Numbered from the stretch's first letter, positions 51,777 to 60,941 are shown. The stretch is 64,000 nt of DNA from SLSG01 sp964477035 (GCA_964477035.1 CAYZCW010000003.1:186001-250000); one strand, 5' to 3'. The notes: generated from the sequence alone by a model not told the origin. Translations and numbers: made by a program.

Positions 51777-52250
51777 ATGGATAAAAAAACACTGATTGAA
51801 TCCGCCACCCGGCTGGGGCCGTTTTCCCCCACCACGGCAACTGGCTATGCGGACAAAAGCGACCGGCTGATCGCCCGCATCAATGAGGCCCTGCTGTCGC
51901 GTGCCGATACAAAATCCATCGTCGGGGACATCAACCTGGCCATGATGAAGGACAACCATGCCAACCACGTGCGTTTCATCGCCTCCATCCTGAAGCATTT
52001 CGATGCAGAGGTGCTGACCGAAACCGTTTTATGGGTTTTCAGGGCCTACCGCAACCGGGGATTTGCTTCCACCTACTGGGCCGCCCAGCTCAGCGCCTGG
52101 TTCCCCATCCTGCGGGAGGAGCTGCCCCGGGAAATTTATGAGGAAGTACGCCCCCTGTACGAATGGATGCAGGTAAACATCCCCCTGTTTGAGAAACTGT
52201 CTCACGAACAATCAGAGAACGGAGAATCCCCATACCAAAACGGTCACTAA
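51777..52250 (+). CDS. Unrecognised 157-residue helical protein in the B12-sensor operon
   Basis: I do not recognise a family. The protein is predicted mostly helical and soluble, with a Trp/Tyr/Phe-rich middle (VLWVFRAYRNRGFASTYWAAQLSAWFPILREELP) and a His-rich segment NHANHVRFIA. It begins at ATG 51777 (the in-frame TTG at 51756 is less likely), 26 bases after the cobalamin-binding gene. Its TAA shares one base with the next ATG, in TAATG. The tight packing suggests that it links the B12 protein to the histidine kinase, for example as an adaptor or phosphotransfer partner. No conserved phospho-His motif is evident. Confidence 0.72.
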   Translation: MDKKTLIESATRLGPFSPTTATGYADKSDRLIARINEALLSRADTKSIVGDINLAMMKDNHANHVRFIASILKHFDAEVLTETVLWVFRAYRNRGFASTYWAAQLSAWFPILREELPREIYEEVRPLYEWMQVNIPLFEKLSHEQSENGESPYQNGH

Positions 52251-53422
52251 TGGAGGACTTGCCCCAAAGGCTGATTCCCTGGATCGGGGAGATCCGGCAG
52301 GCGGCCGCAGACAGCAAGGCCCTGTGCATCGCCCTGTTTTCGACCGGAGACCGCAAGCTGGTCCGGGCGAATGCTGCTGCCGTCCACCTGCTTCGGGGCG
52401 GAGGTCCCGAACGGCTGGTCAATCCGACTTTCGACAAGCTGCTGGAATGCCGGGGAAATGAGCCTGCCTATGAAGGGCTCCTCACCCTGGGCGACAACGA
52501 AAGCATGAACACCACCATCCAGGCCAAGGTATTTGTCCGCGATGGGGAAATGCTCATCACGGGAGAGGTCGACCTGCCGCGCATCACGGACCTGAATACA
52601 AAGATGGCCCGGATCAACCAGGAAAACAACAACCTGCAGCGACAGCTCCTGAAGGAGAAAATCCAGGTGGAGCGCATGATGGAGGAGCTCAGGGAGACCA
52701 ACCGACAACTCGGGTTGCTGAACCTGGAAAAGAACCGCTTCCTGAGCATGGCGGCCCACGACCTGCGCAACCCCATATCCACGGCCATTTCCTATGTGGA
52801 CATCCTGCTCAACAGCGGGGGGCTGTTCCCGGAAGACAAACGAACAGGCTTTCTGCACACCATCGATGAGCGGCTGAAGTTCTCCCTGAAGCTGATGAAC
52901 GAACTGCTGGACGTCTCCCGGATCGAGACCCGGAGCATCCGCCTGGAGGTCCGCGAACACAGTTACCGGGACCTGCTCGAACAGACCATCCGGTTCAACC
53001 AGCTGGTGGGGCGGTGGAAGGAGATTTCCGTCGGATTGGCATGCCCGGGTGATCCGCTGGTATTTGCCTTCGACCGGAATAAAATGGAGCAGGTCCTCAA
53101 CAACCTGATAAGCAACGCCATCAAATATTCTCCGAAAGGGTCGAAGGTCCGCATTCAGGTGGACAGGGAAAAGGAAGCGGTCCATACCGCCGTCTGCGAC
53201 CAGGGCGTGGGGATCCGCGAAGATGAACTGGAAGGCATCTTCGAACCGTTCCGCAAATCCAGTTCCAGGCCGACCGCCGGAGAGAGCAGCACCGGACTCG
53301 GCCTGGCCATCACCAAAAAGATCATTGAAGAACACGGGGGAGGCATCACGGTGGAAAGCAGCCCGGGCAAGGGATCCTGTTTCCGCTTCACCCTTCCTGT
53401 TTCAAGGCCTCCGTCCGGCTGA
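52250..53422 (+). CDS. Soluble sensor histidine kinase
   Basis: A 390-residue kinase without membrane helices. Residues 1-120 form a PAS-like input (IALFSTGDRKLVRANAAAVHLL). A coiled coil (about 120-160) leads to HisKA with phospho-acceptor H170 in MAAHDLRNPIS. The ATPase has N box NNLISNAIKYS, G1 DQGVGI and G2 GLGLAIT. There is no receiver domain. The start codon overlaps the stop of the preceding gene (TAATG), so it should be made in step with the 157-residue protein and the B12 protein. The cytosolic location fits input from a soluble partner. Confidence 0.92.
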   Translation: MEDLPQRLIPWIGEIRQAAADSKALCIALFSTGDRKLVRANAAAVHLLRGGGPERLVNPTFDKLLECRGNEPAYEGLLTLGDNESMNTTIQAKVFVRDGEMLITGEVDLPRITDLNTKMARINQENNNLQRQLLKEKIQVERMMEELRETNRQLGLLNLEKNRFLSMAAHDLRNPISTAISYVDILLNSGGLFPEDKRTGFLHTIDERLKFSLKLMNELLDVSRIETRSIRLEVREHSYRDLLEQTIRFNQLVGRWKEISVGLACPGDPLVFAFDRNKMEQVLNNLISNAIKYSPKGSKVRIQVDREKEAVHTAVCDQGVGIREDELEGIFEPFRKSSSRPTAGESSTGLGLAITKKIIEEHGGGITVESSPGKGSCFRFTLPVSRPPSG

Positions 53423-53449
53423 CCCGAAAGGGCGTTACGTCTTTTTAAC

Positions 53450-53457
53450 TATATTTG
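53450..53457 (+). promoter_or_regulatory. Candidate -7 promoter element inside the signalling island
   Basis: TATATTTG, an exact match to TAnnTTTG, 81 bases before the hybrid kinase ATG. It lies in the only sizeable gap between the first three genes and the rest, so the island may be two transcription units. Confidence 0.45.
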
Positions 53458-53537
53458 CCTCAGGCCTTGCCAGCCCGGGACACGGGACCGCCAAGGCATA
53501 CGATCTGCCAGAATCCCGAACCGATAGTTTGTTGCCC

Positions 53538-55967
53538 ATGGCTGCCACTTTTTCGAACGACCCGAACGACAATGCCGCAGAGGAGCAGATCCTGCGTGAC
53601 AACGAAGCCCTCTACCGCAACCTCTTCGAACACGCCAACGATGCCATCACCATCATGGAAGGGGAGCGTTTTATCAACTGCAACAAGAAGGCCGAGGCCC
53701 TGTTCGGAGCCCCCAGGGAGCAGATCATCGGGAAAACGCCCGGGGATTTCTCCCCCCGCCATCAGGCCGACGGAAGCCTTTCCGAAGCGGCCGCCAGGGA
53801 AAAGATTGAAGCCGTGCACCAGGGAAAACCCCAATTCTTCGAGTGGGTGCATCAGACACTGGACGGACAGCCGTTCAATGCGGAGGTCAGCCTGAACCTC
53901 AGTCCGGTCAGGGACCGCAAAATCGTGCAGGCCATCGTCCGGGATGTGAGTTCGCGAAAGGAACACGAAAAGGCACTCAGGGAGTCCCGGCAGATGCTGC
54001 GCACGGTGATCGACACGGTACCGGTCCGGGTTTTCTGGAAGGACCTGGACCTGAAGTACCTGGGGTGCAACAGGCCGTTTGCCGCCGATGCCGGGCTGGG
54101 CCATCCCGATGAGGTGGTGGGCCGAACGGATTTTGATATGGGCTGGTCCGATCAGGCGGAGCTGTACCGGCAGGACGACCGGGAGGTCATCCAAAGCAGG
54201 CAGCCAAAGCTAGACTATGAAGAGGCCCGGAGCACCCCTGAGGGTAAAAAAATCTGGCTGAAAACCAGCAAGGTTCCCCTGATGGACTCCGGCGGAAAAC
54301 CCATCGGGGTCTTGGGAACCTATGAGGACATCACGGAAAAGAAGCGTGCGGAACAGGTTCAGCGGGTTTTCTACGGGATAGGTAACACCATGATGCACAG
54401 CGAAAACATGGAGTCGCTGATCCAAAAGATCCGGGAGTTGCTGGAGGGCCTCATAGACGCCCCCAATTTCTACATCGCCCTGTACGACGAGTCGTCGGGC
54501 ATGCTCTCCATCCCTTACGAAAAAGACGAAAAAGACTCCATCGACACCTGGCCTGCCCACCGTTCGGCCACGGGGCTGGTGGTGGAGCAAAAGAAATCCC
54601 TCTTGCTGAAGAAAGCAGATGTGGAGCGCTTGCTGAAAGAAGACGTGATCGACCTGATCGGCACCCCCAGCGAGGTATGGCTTGGCGTGCCCCTTTTCAG
54701 CAAGGACAAGGTGATCGGGGCCATCGCCCTGCAAAGCTACACCGACCCCCACGCCTTCGATGAAAACACCATCCAGATCCTGGAGTTTGTCTCCCACCAG
54801 ATCAGCCTGGCCATCCAGCGCAAGCAGGCAGAAAAAGACCTGGTTGGCGCCAAGGAACAGGCCGAGCAGAACGACCGGCTGAAGACCGCTTTCCTTAACA
54901 ACCTGTCCCACGAGATCCGCACTCCCCTGAATGCCATCATCGGTTTTTCCGAGTTCCTGAATGAACCCGGGCTCGACCCCGGACGCATTGCCCACCTGAC
55001 CGACATCATCTGCAAGAGCAGCAACCAGTTGCTCGGTATCATTGAGGACATTGTGAACATTTCCAAGATCGAAGCCGGGATCATGGAGGCCTGGGAGAAG
55101 GAAACGAACCTGAAAGACTTGTTTGCCAGCGTTTACAACCAACTTCAGATCAGTGCTTCCGAAAAGGGCCTGCGGTTCAGGCACCATCTCGACCTCAATG
55201 AAAGCCAGGCCATGGTACGCACCGACGAAACCAAGCTGACGCAGGTAATCAGCAACCTGGTCGACAACGCCATCAAATTCACGGACCAGGGCCATGTGGA
55301 GTTTGGCTGCACCCTGAAGGACGGGGAGCTGCGGTTTTATGTGGCGGATACCGGGCCAGGTATCGACCCTTCGTTACATGATAAAATATTCGAGCGCTTT
55401 CACCAGGCAGAGACCGGACACGCCCATACGAAGGGGGGGATGGGACTGGGTCTGCCCATTTCAAAATCGTTCGTCGACCTGCTGGGAGGGAGGATCTGGC
55501 TGGAGTCGAAACCAGGTTCCGGTACGGTGTTCTTTTTCACCTTGCCATGGAAGCCGGCTGCAGGCAAACGGAACGAAGAAACCGGCACGGAAGCCGCCAG
55601 TCTGAAGGTAAGGAAAACCATCCTGGTGGCCGAAGACGAGGAGAACAACTTCGAGCTCGCCCGGGTGATCCTTTCCATACAGGATGTCGCTCTGCTGCAT
55701 GCCTGGAATGGTCAGGAAGCGGTGGATCTCTGCCGCGACCACCCGGAGATCGACCTCGTGCTGATGGACATCAAGATGCCGGGGATGAACGGGTACGACG
55801 CCACGCGCATCATCAGGGAAATCAGGCCGGCCCTGCCGGTCATCGCCATGACGGCCTATGCGCTGCCGGGCGACCGGGAGAAGGCACTGCAGGCCGGATG
55901 CAATGATTACCTTGCGAAGCCGGTATCGCTGAAGGAATTCATGACCATGGTAAAGAAACACCTCTAA
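53538..55967 (+). CDS. Hybrid histidine kinase PAS-PAS-GAF-HisKA-HATPase-REC
   Basis: An 809-residue soluble hybrid kinase. PAS 1 is at about 18-135 (YRNLFEHANDAITIMEGERF) and PAS 2 at about 150-270 (LRTVIDTVPVRVFWKDLDLKY). A GAF domain (about 280-430) precedes HisKA with H458 in NLSHEIRTPLN. The ATPase has NLVDNAIKFT, DTGPGI and GLGLPIS. A C-terminal receiver carries D744 in VLMDIKMPG. A long open frame upstream (to 53223) overlaps the previous gene and is not protein-like; 53538 is the first good ATG after the promoter. The kinase-receiver module is paralogous to that of the gene at 59009, including 40 identical bases. Confidence 0.92.
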   Translation: MAATFSNDPNDNAAEEQILRDNEALYRNLFEHANDAITIMEGERFINCNKKAEALFGAPREQIIGKTPGDFSPRHQADGSLSEAAAREKIEAVHQGKPQFFEWVHQTLDGQPFNAEVSLNLSPVRDRKIVQAIVRDVSSRKEHEKALRESRQMLRTVIDTVPVRVFWKDLDLKYLGCNRPFAADAGLGHPDEVVGRTDFDMGWSDQAELYRQDDREVIQSRQPKLDYEEARSTPEGKKIWLKTSKVPLMDSGGKPIGVLGTYEDITEKKRAEQVQRVFYGIGNTMMHSENMESLIQKIRELLEGLIDAPNFYIALYDESSGMLSIPYEKDEKDSIDTWPAHRSATGLVVEQKKSLLLKKADVERLLKEDVIDLIGTPSEVWLGVPLFSKDKVIGAIALQSYTDPHAFDENTIQILEFVSHQISLAIQRKQAEKDLVGAKEQAEQNDRLKTAFLNNLSHEIRTPLNAIIGFSEFLNEPGLDPGRIAHLTDIICKSSNQLLGIIEDIVNISKIEAGIMEAWEKETNLKDLFASVYNQLQISASEKGLRFRHHLDLNESQAMVRTDETKLTQVISNLVDNAIKFTDQGHVEFGCTLKDGELRFYVADTGPGIDPSLHDKIFERFHQAETGHAHTKGGMGLGLPISKSFVDLLGGRIWLESKPGSGTVFFFTLPWKPAAGKRNEETGTEAASLKVRKTILVAEDEENNFELARVILSIQDVALLHAWNGQEAVDLCRDHPEIDLVLMDIKMPGMNGYDATRIIREIRPALPVIAMTAYALPGDREKALQAGCNDYLAKPVSLKEFMTMVKKHL

Positions 55968-55978
55968 GCCCCCAGCTC

Positions 55979-58480
55979 ATGGCCCGGATCCGTCTGATCA
56001 TGTTTCTGCTGGCTGCCATTTCCCTGGCCCCGGAGTGGGTAGCCGCCCGGCAGCCGGGCTACCGTCCCGACATCCCTGACACCATCCTGGTCAAGGGGGA
56101 CCACTACTACCCTCCCTATGAGTTCATCAACGAACAGGGGGCGCCGGATGGTTTCAACGTGGAACTGTTTGAGGCCCTGGCCAGGGACCTGGGGCTCACC
56201 TATAAGCTGGAGCTCGGCCCCTGGAGCCAGGTCCGGGAGGAGCTGGAGGCAGGCCGGATCCATGTCATCATGGGACTGATGTCCTCTCCGGGGCGGGCGG
56301 AGAAAATGGATTTCGGCATCCCGCACAGCGTGATGACCCAGGGCATTTTTGCCCGCAAGGGAGACCATTACGCTTCGCTCGACGACCTCCGGGGCAGGGA
56401 GGTGGTGGTTCAGGACAAGGACCTGATGCATGACATCCTGCTGGAAACCGGACTGGCAGGCGAGATCATCCCCGTCACGGACCAGCTGGAGGCCCTGATG
56501 CTGCTGGAGCAGGGACAGCACGATGCGGCCATCCTGGGCAACTTCCAGGGAGCCTACCTGATCCGCCGGCACGGGCTGCGAAACGTGGTACTTCAAACCT
56601 CCAACCTCGAACCCCGGAAATACGGCATGGCCGTGCGCAAGGGGGATGCAGAGCTGCTGGCCCTGCTCAACCTGGGGATTTACCAGCTCAAGGTCAGCGG
56701 AGAGTACGACCGCCTCTATACCAAATGGTTCTCGGTGTATGAAGAAAGGGACTTCTGGAAGGAATATGGCCCCTACCTGTTGATCCTGGGGGTCGTTGTC
56801 GCCGGACTGGCCCTGTTTAACCTGCTGCTGCGCCGGCAGGCGAAACGCATTACAGCAAAACTCCGTGAAAGCGAAAGCCGTTACAGCAATGTGTTTAAGA
56901 ACAACCATGCGGTGATGCTGCTGGTCGACCCGGACGACGGGCGCATCGTCGATGCGAACCCCGCCGCGGAAAAGTTCTACGGCTGGCCGCGGGAAGAACT
57001 GTTGGAGATGTTCATGCACCAGATCAACACCCTGCCCCCCGAGGCAGTCCAGGCCGAAATCAGGAAAGCCAGGGACCAGCAAAAAGACCGCTTCAGGTTC
57101 CGGCACCGCCTGGCCGGCGGGGAGGTCCGGGACGTGGAGGTGTTCAGCGGCAGGATCCCCTTCGGGGGCAAGGCCCTGCTGTACTCCATCGTCAACGATG
57201 TGACGGACCAGATCAAGGCGGAGCAAACCATCCGGAAACGAACAGAGGAGTTATCCACCCTGCTGTCTGTCAGCCAGGCCCTGGCTGTCACCAACGACCT
57301 GGGCCGGGTTTTCCAGACCATCGTGGAGCAGGCTGTCGGCCTCCTTAAGCTCGAAACCGCGGCGATCTACCTTCTGGAAGAAGACATGCTTTACCTGGGC
57401 GCCACCACCCCGGCCCTGCCGCCGGATTTTCCGGAAAAACTGCGCAAGGCGCCACTGAGAGACCACCCCATGATCGAAAAGACCCTCTCTTCGAAGCAGC
57501 CACTCAGGATCTTTGAAATGGTTGATGAGGTCCTGACAGAAGCCGAGCGGCAGATCCAGCAGGTGCGTGGGATCCGCTCCATGCTCATGGTGCCCCTGGC
57601 GGTCGAAAGCCGGGTGGCCGGGGTACTGGTCGTCGGAACGCAAAAGTCGACAAGGCATTTCTCCGACCATGAAATCACCCTATACCAGACCATTGCGCCC
57701 CAGGCGGCCCTGGTGATCGAAAATGCCAGGCTTTACAAAAAAAGCCTGCTTTATGCCTCTGAACTGGAGGAGCGCGTCAGTCAGCGCACGGCCCAGCTGG
57801 AAGCCTCCAACAAGGAGCTGGAAGCCTTCGCCTATTCGGTATCGCACGACCTGCGTGCACCGCTTCGGGCCATCGACGGGTTTACCCGCATCCTGCTGGA
57901 GGACTACCGGGAGGATATGGACCAGGAAGGACAAAGGGTCTGCCGGGTCATCACGGAAAACGCACAAAAAATGGGGCAACTGATCGACGACCTCCTGTCG
58001 TTTTCCCGCCTGGGCCGGTCCGAACTGCAATGGTACGAGATCGACATGGCCAAAATGGCCCACATGGTATTCCACGAGCTGTCGCAGGGGATGGATAAGG
58101 GCAGGATCGAATTCCTTACAGACCCCCTCCCGGTGGTTCAGGGGGACCCCACCATGATGAAACAAGTCTGGAGCAACCTGATCGGCAATGCCCTGAAGTT
58201 CACCGCCAGGGAAGCGAAGGCGCGCATCCGCATCCATGCTCAGGAAAATGACGGTCAGCCTGTTTTTGTCGTAGAGGACAATGGGGTGGGCTTCGACGGG
58301 CAGTATGCTGAAAGGATATTCGGTGTCTTCCAGCGGCTGCACCCGGAGAGGGAGTTCCCGGGAACGGGTGTCGGGCTGGCCATTGTGCAGCGGATCATCC
58401 ACCGCCACGGGGGAGCAGTCCGCGCGGAAGGGGAGCCCGGGAAAGGGGCGAAATTCTTTTTCTCCGTCCCGGTCCGATAA
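55979..58480 (+). CDS. Membrane histidine kinase with periplasmic solute-binding (SBP_bac_3) sensor, PAS and GAF
   Basis: An 833-residue kinase: signal peptide (about 1-23), then a periplasmic binding-protein domain of the amino-acid-binding type (about 36-255; VKGDHYYPPYEFINEQGAPDGFNVEL). One transmembrane helix (about 265-286), PAS (about 298-415), GAF (about 425-585), HisKA with H623 in SVSHDLRAPLRAID, and HATPase (NLIGNALKFT, DNGVGF, GTGVGLAIV) follow. The HisKA is of the phytochrome/Rcp1-partner type. The response regulator gene 85 bases downstream is Rcp1-like, so they are a likely pair. It starts 11 bases after the preceding hybrid kinase. The ligand is unknown. Confidence 0.93.
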   Translation: MARIRLIMFLLAAISLAPEWVAARQPGYRPDIPDTILVKGDHYYPPYEFINEQGAPDGFNVELFEALARDLGLTYKLELGPWSQVREELEAGRIHVIMGLMSSPGRAEKMDFGIPHSVMTQGIFARKGDHYASLDDLRGREVVVQDKDLMHDILLETGLAGEIIPVTDQLEALMLLEQGQHDAAILGNFQGAYLIRRHGLRNVVLQTSNLEPRKYGMAVRKGDAELLALLNLGIYQLKVSGEYDRLYTKWFSVYEERDFWKEYGPYLLILGVVVAGLALFNLLLRRQAKRITAKLRESESRYSNVFKNNHAVMLLVDPDDGRIVDANPAAEKFYGWPREELLEMFMHQINTLPPEAVQAEIRKARDQQKDRFRFRHRLAGGEVRDVEVFSGRIPFGGKALLYSIVNDVTDQIKAEQTIRKRTEELSTLLSVSQALAVTNDLGRVFQTIVEQAVGLLKLETAAIYLLEEDMLYLGATTPALPPDFPEKLRKAPLRDHPMIEKTLSSKQPLRIFEMVDEVLTEAERQIQQVRGIRSMLMVPLAVESRVAGVLVVGTQKSTRHFSDHEITLYQTIAPQAALVIENARLYKKSLLYASELEERVSQRTAQLEASNKELEAFAYSVSHDLRAPLRAIDGFTRILLEDYREDMDQEGQRVCRVITENAQKMGQLIDDLLSFSRLGRSELQWYEIDMAKMAHMVFHELSQGMDKGRIEFLTDPLPVVQGDPTMMKQVWSNLIGNALKFTAREAKARIRIHAQENDGQPVFVVEDNGVGFDGQYAERIFGVFQRLHPEREFPGTGVGLAIVQRIIHRHGGAVRAEGEPGKGAKFFFSVPVR

Positions 58481-58565
58481 ATATGGTGGTTCAACCACAA
58501 ATTTTATGTAATTTTCGAACAAATCCGTGACCGTGGGTCCCGGAGCGCCCTAATAAACCGATCTC

Positions 58566-59012
58566 ATGGAACAATTCAACCCAGTAGACATCCTGATCGT
58601 GGAAGACAACCCGGCCGACTCGGAACTGATGATCCGGGCACTTAAAAAGGACCATCTGGCCAATAACATTTTCCTGGCAGAAGACGGGGAGGAGGCCCTC
58701 GATTTCATCTTCTGCCGTGGCATTTACCAGGGGCGGCAAATGACCGCACCCCCCAAGGTGGTGTTCCTGGACCTGAAGCTGCCCAAGAAAAACGGGCTGG
58801 AGGTCCTGGAACAGATCAGGGCCCAGGAGTCCACCCGGAGGATCCCGGTGGTGGTGGTTTCCTCTTCCCGGGAGGATCCCGACATCGAAAAAGCCTATGC
58901 CCTGGGAGCCAATGCCTATGTCGTCAAACCGGTCAATTTCGATGACTTCCTGACCGCCATGCGGCAAACCGGTTTTTTCTGGATGGTCGTGAACGAAGCC
59001 CCTTCGCCATGA
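58566..59012 (+). CDS. Single-domain response regulator (Rcp1-like)
   Basis: A 148-residue receiver with no output domain: acidic pair in VEDNPADSEL near 12, phospho-acceptor D69 in VVFLDLKLPKKNG, and Lys in VVKPVNFDDF. The long loop before the D69 strand (GIYQGRQMTAPPKV) is a feature of Rcp1-type regulators that pair with phytochrome-like kinases. It follows such a kinase by 85 bases. Its TGA overlaps the ATG of the next hybrid kinase by 4 bases. It probably shuttles phosphate between kinases rather than binding DNA. Confidence 0.93.
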   Translation: MEQFNPVDILIVEDNPADSELMIRALKKDHLANNIFLAEDGEEALDFIFCRGIYQGRQMTAPPKVVFLDLKLPKKNGLEVLEQIRAQESTRRIPVVVVSSSREDPDIEKAYALGANAYVVKPVNFDDFLTAMRQTGFFWMVVNEAPSP

Positions 59013-60928
59013 GTGACATCATAAAGATTCTGATCGCGGAAGACGTGCCCAGCGATGCCGACCTGGCAAAAAGGGAGATTTCAAAGGCGGTTTCCGCCCC
59101 GGTGGAATTCCTGCGCGTGGAGGACCGGGAAGCCTTCAAGAGGGCGGTCACGGAGTTCACCCCCGATGTCATCGTATCGGACTACCAGATGCCGGCCTTC
59201 AATGGCATGGAAGCCTTGAATATCACCCTGAAACTGGCGCCCCACATCCCGTTCATCATGCATACCGGCTCCATGAACGAAGACTTCGCCGTGGAGTGCA
59301 TGAAGGCAGGGGCCACCGACTACGTGATCAAGGAGCACATGAAGAGGCTGGGGCCGGCTGTGTTAAGAGCACTGGATATCAAAACGATACGCGCAGACAG
59401 CCAGCAGGCGCAAAGGAAGCTGGCCGAGAGTGAACAACGATTCAGGAGGCTGGCCGACAATGCCGATGACCTTATCTACCGCATCGAACTCTTTCCCGAA
59501 AGACGGTTTTCTTATGTGAGCCCTTCCTCGGTAAGGGTCACCGGATACACCCCGGAGGAGCACTATCTGGATCCGGACCTGAGCCTCAAGCTGGTGCACC
59601 CGGACGACCGGGATCTCCTGAAGCCCGGACCCACGGAAGAGGCCATACGCCGGCCGGTCATCCTTCGCTGGATCAGGAAAAATGGGACGGTGGTATGGAC
59701 CGAGCAAAGGAATGTGCCGGTCTACGATGCCGATGGCCGGCTGGTTGCCCTGGAAGGCATCGCCCGCGACATCACCGAGCGCAAACAGGCCGAGGAGGAG
59801 CTCAAGGCCGCCAAGGAAAAAGCCGAGGAAAGCGACCGCCTCAAAACCGCCTTTCTGAACAACCTGTCGCACGAGATACGGACCCCCCTGAACGCCATCG
59901 TGGGGTTTTCCGAGTTCCTGAACGAACCGGGCCTGGACCAGGACCAGATCCGACGGTTCACGGCCACCATCCGGAGCAGCAGCGACCAATTGCTGTCCAT
60001 CATCGACGACATTGTCAACATCTCCAAAATTGAAGCCGGGCTGCTGGACCGTTTCGAAAATGAATGCCACATCAACAAGTTGCTGGAAAAGGTCTACGGA
60101 AAGCTGCAGGTCAAGGCCGCCGAAAAGCTCATCAAGTTCCGTTACCATTCCGCCCTCAGCGAAAAGGAAAGCCGGGTCATCACCGACCAGAACAAGCTGG
60201 AAACGATCCTTATGCATCTGATCGGCAATGCCATCAAATTCACCCGTGAGGGACATGTGGAATTTGGCTGCTCCCTGAAGGACAATGCCCTGCGTTTCTA
60301 TGTCGCCGATACCGGGAGCGGGATCGACCCGGCCCTGCAGGACACCGTGTTCCAGCGGTTTCAACAGGTCCATACAGACCGGACCTCGGTCAGCAGCGGC
60401 ATGGGCCTGGGCCTGCCGATCGCCAAATCGTTCGTGGAATTGCTGGGGGGACGGATCTGGCTGGAGTCCAATCCGGGAACCGGTACAGTGGCTTTCTTCA
60501 CCATCGAATGGAGCCCGTTGGAGCAATCCGGCCAGCCGGTTGCAAAACCCGGGCAGGATAATGGAAACGGCAAGCACACCATCCTGGTGGCCGAGGATGA
60601 GGAGAACAATTTTGAACTGCTGAAGGTGATCCTGGAATCGGTCGACATGGAGATCCTCCATGCCTGGGACGGCAAACAAGCCCTGGAATTGCTGGGGAAA
60701 CACCCGGAAGTGGATCTGGTGCTGATGGACATCAAGATGCCCGTCATGGGCGGGTACGAAGCCACGCAACGCATCAAGGAGGAGCGGCCGGAGCTGCCGG
60801 TGGTGGCCCTGACGGCCTATGCGCTGCCGGGCGACCGGGAGAAGGCACTCTCGGCAGGCTGTGACGACTACATGGCCAAGCCGGTTTCCCTGAAGGAGTT
60901 CCTGAGCATCGTCAAGAAGCACCTCTGA
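59009..60928 (+). CDS. Hybrid protein REC-PAS-HisKA-HATPase-REC
   Basis: A 639-residue soluble protein. An N-terminal receiver (D58 in VIVSDYQMP, then GATDYVIKEHMKR) is followed by PAS (about 145-260) and HisKA with H288 in NLSHEIRTPLN. The ATPase has HLIGNAIKFT, DTGSGI and GLGLPIA. A C-terminal receiver has D574 in VLMDIKMPV. It is a phosphorelay hub: the N-terminal receiver can accept phosphate or signal from the Rcp1-like protein it overlaps by 4 bases. The catalytic and receiver half is a close paralogue of that in the gene at 53538. There is no DNA-binding output. Confidence 0.92.
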   Translation: MSDIIKILIAEDVPSDADLAKREISKAVSAPVEFLRVEDREAFKRAVTEFTPDVIVSDYQMPAFNGMEALNITLKLAPHIPFIMHTGSMNEDFAVECMKAGATDYVIKEHMKRLGPAVLRALDIKTIRADSQQAQRKLAESEQRFRRLADNADDLIYRIELFPERRFSYVSPSSVRVTGYTPEEHYLDPDLSLKLVHPDDRDLLKPGPTEEAIRRPVILRWIRKNGTVVWTEQRNVPVYDADGRLVALEGIARDITERKQAEEELKAAKEKAEESDRLKTAFLNNLSHEIRTPLNAIVGFSEFLNEPGLDQDQIRRFTATIRSSSDQLLSIIDDIVNISKIEAGLLDRFENECHINKLLEKVYGKLQVKAAEKLIKFRYHSALSEKESRVITDQNKLETILMHLIGNAIKFTREGHVEFGCSLKDNALRFYVADTGSGIDPALQDTVFQRFQQVHTDRTSVSSGMGLGLPIAKSFVELLGGRIWLESNPGTGTVAFFTIEWSPLEQSGQPVAKPGQDNGNGKHTILVAEDEENNFELLKVILESVDMEILHAWDGKQALELLGKHPEVDLVLMDIKMPVMGGYEATQRIKEERPELPVVALTAYALPGDREKALSAGCDDYMAKPVSLKEFLSIVKKHL

Positions 60929-60941
60929 CCCCCTGGGGTGA

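Noticed and set aside
53223..53537. Upstream extension of the PAS-PAS-GAF hybrid kinase frame
   Set aside because: It overlaps the well-supported C-terminus of the preceding kinase, its translation is not domain-like, and a promoter box lies inside it.
59363..60922. A 519-codon minus-strand open frame opposite the REC-PAS-kinase-REC gene
   Set aside because: It mirrors the codon bias of the real gene; a similar antisense frame appears opposite the paralogous kinase, as expected of shadows.
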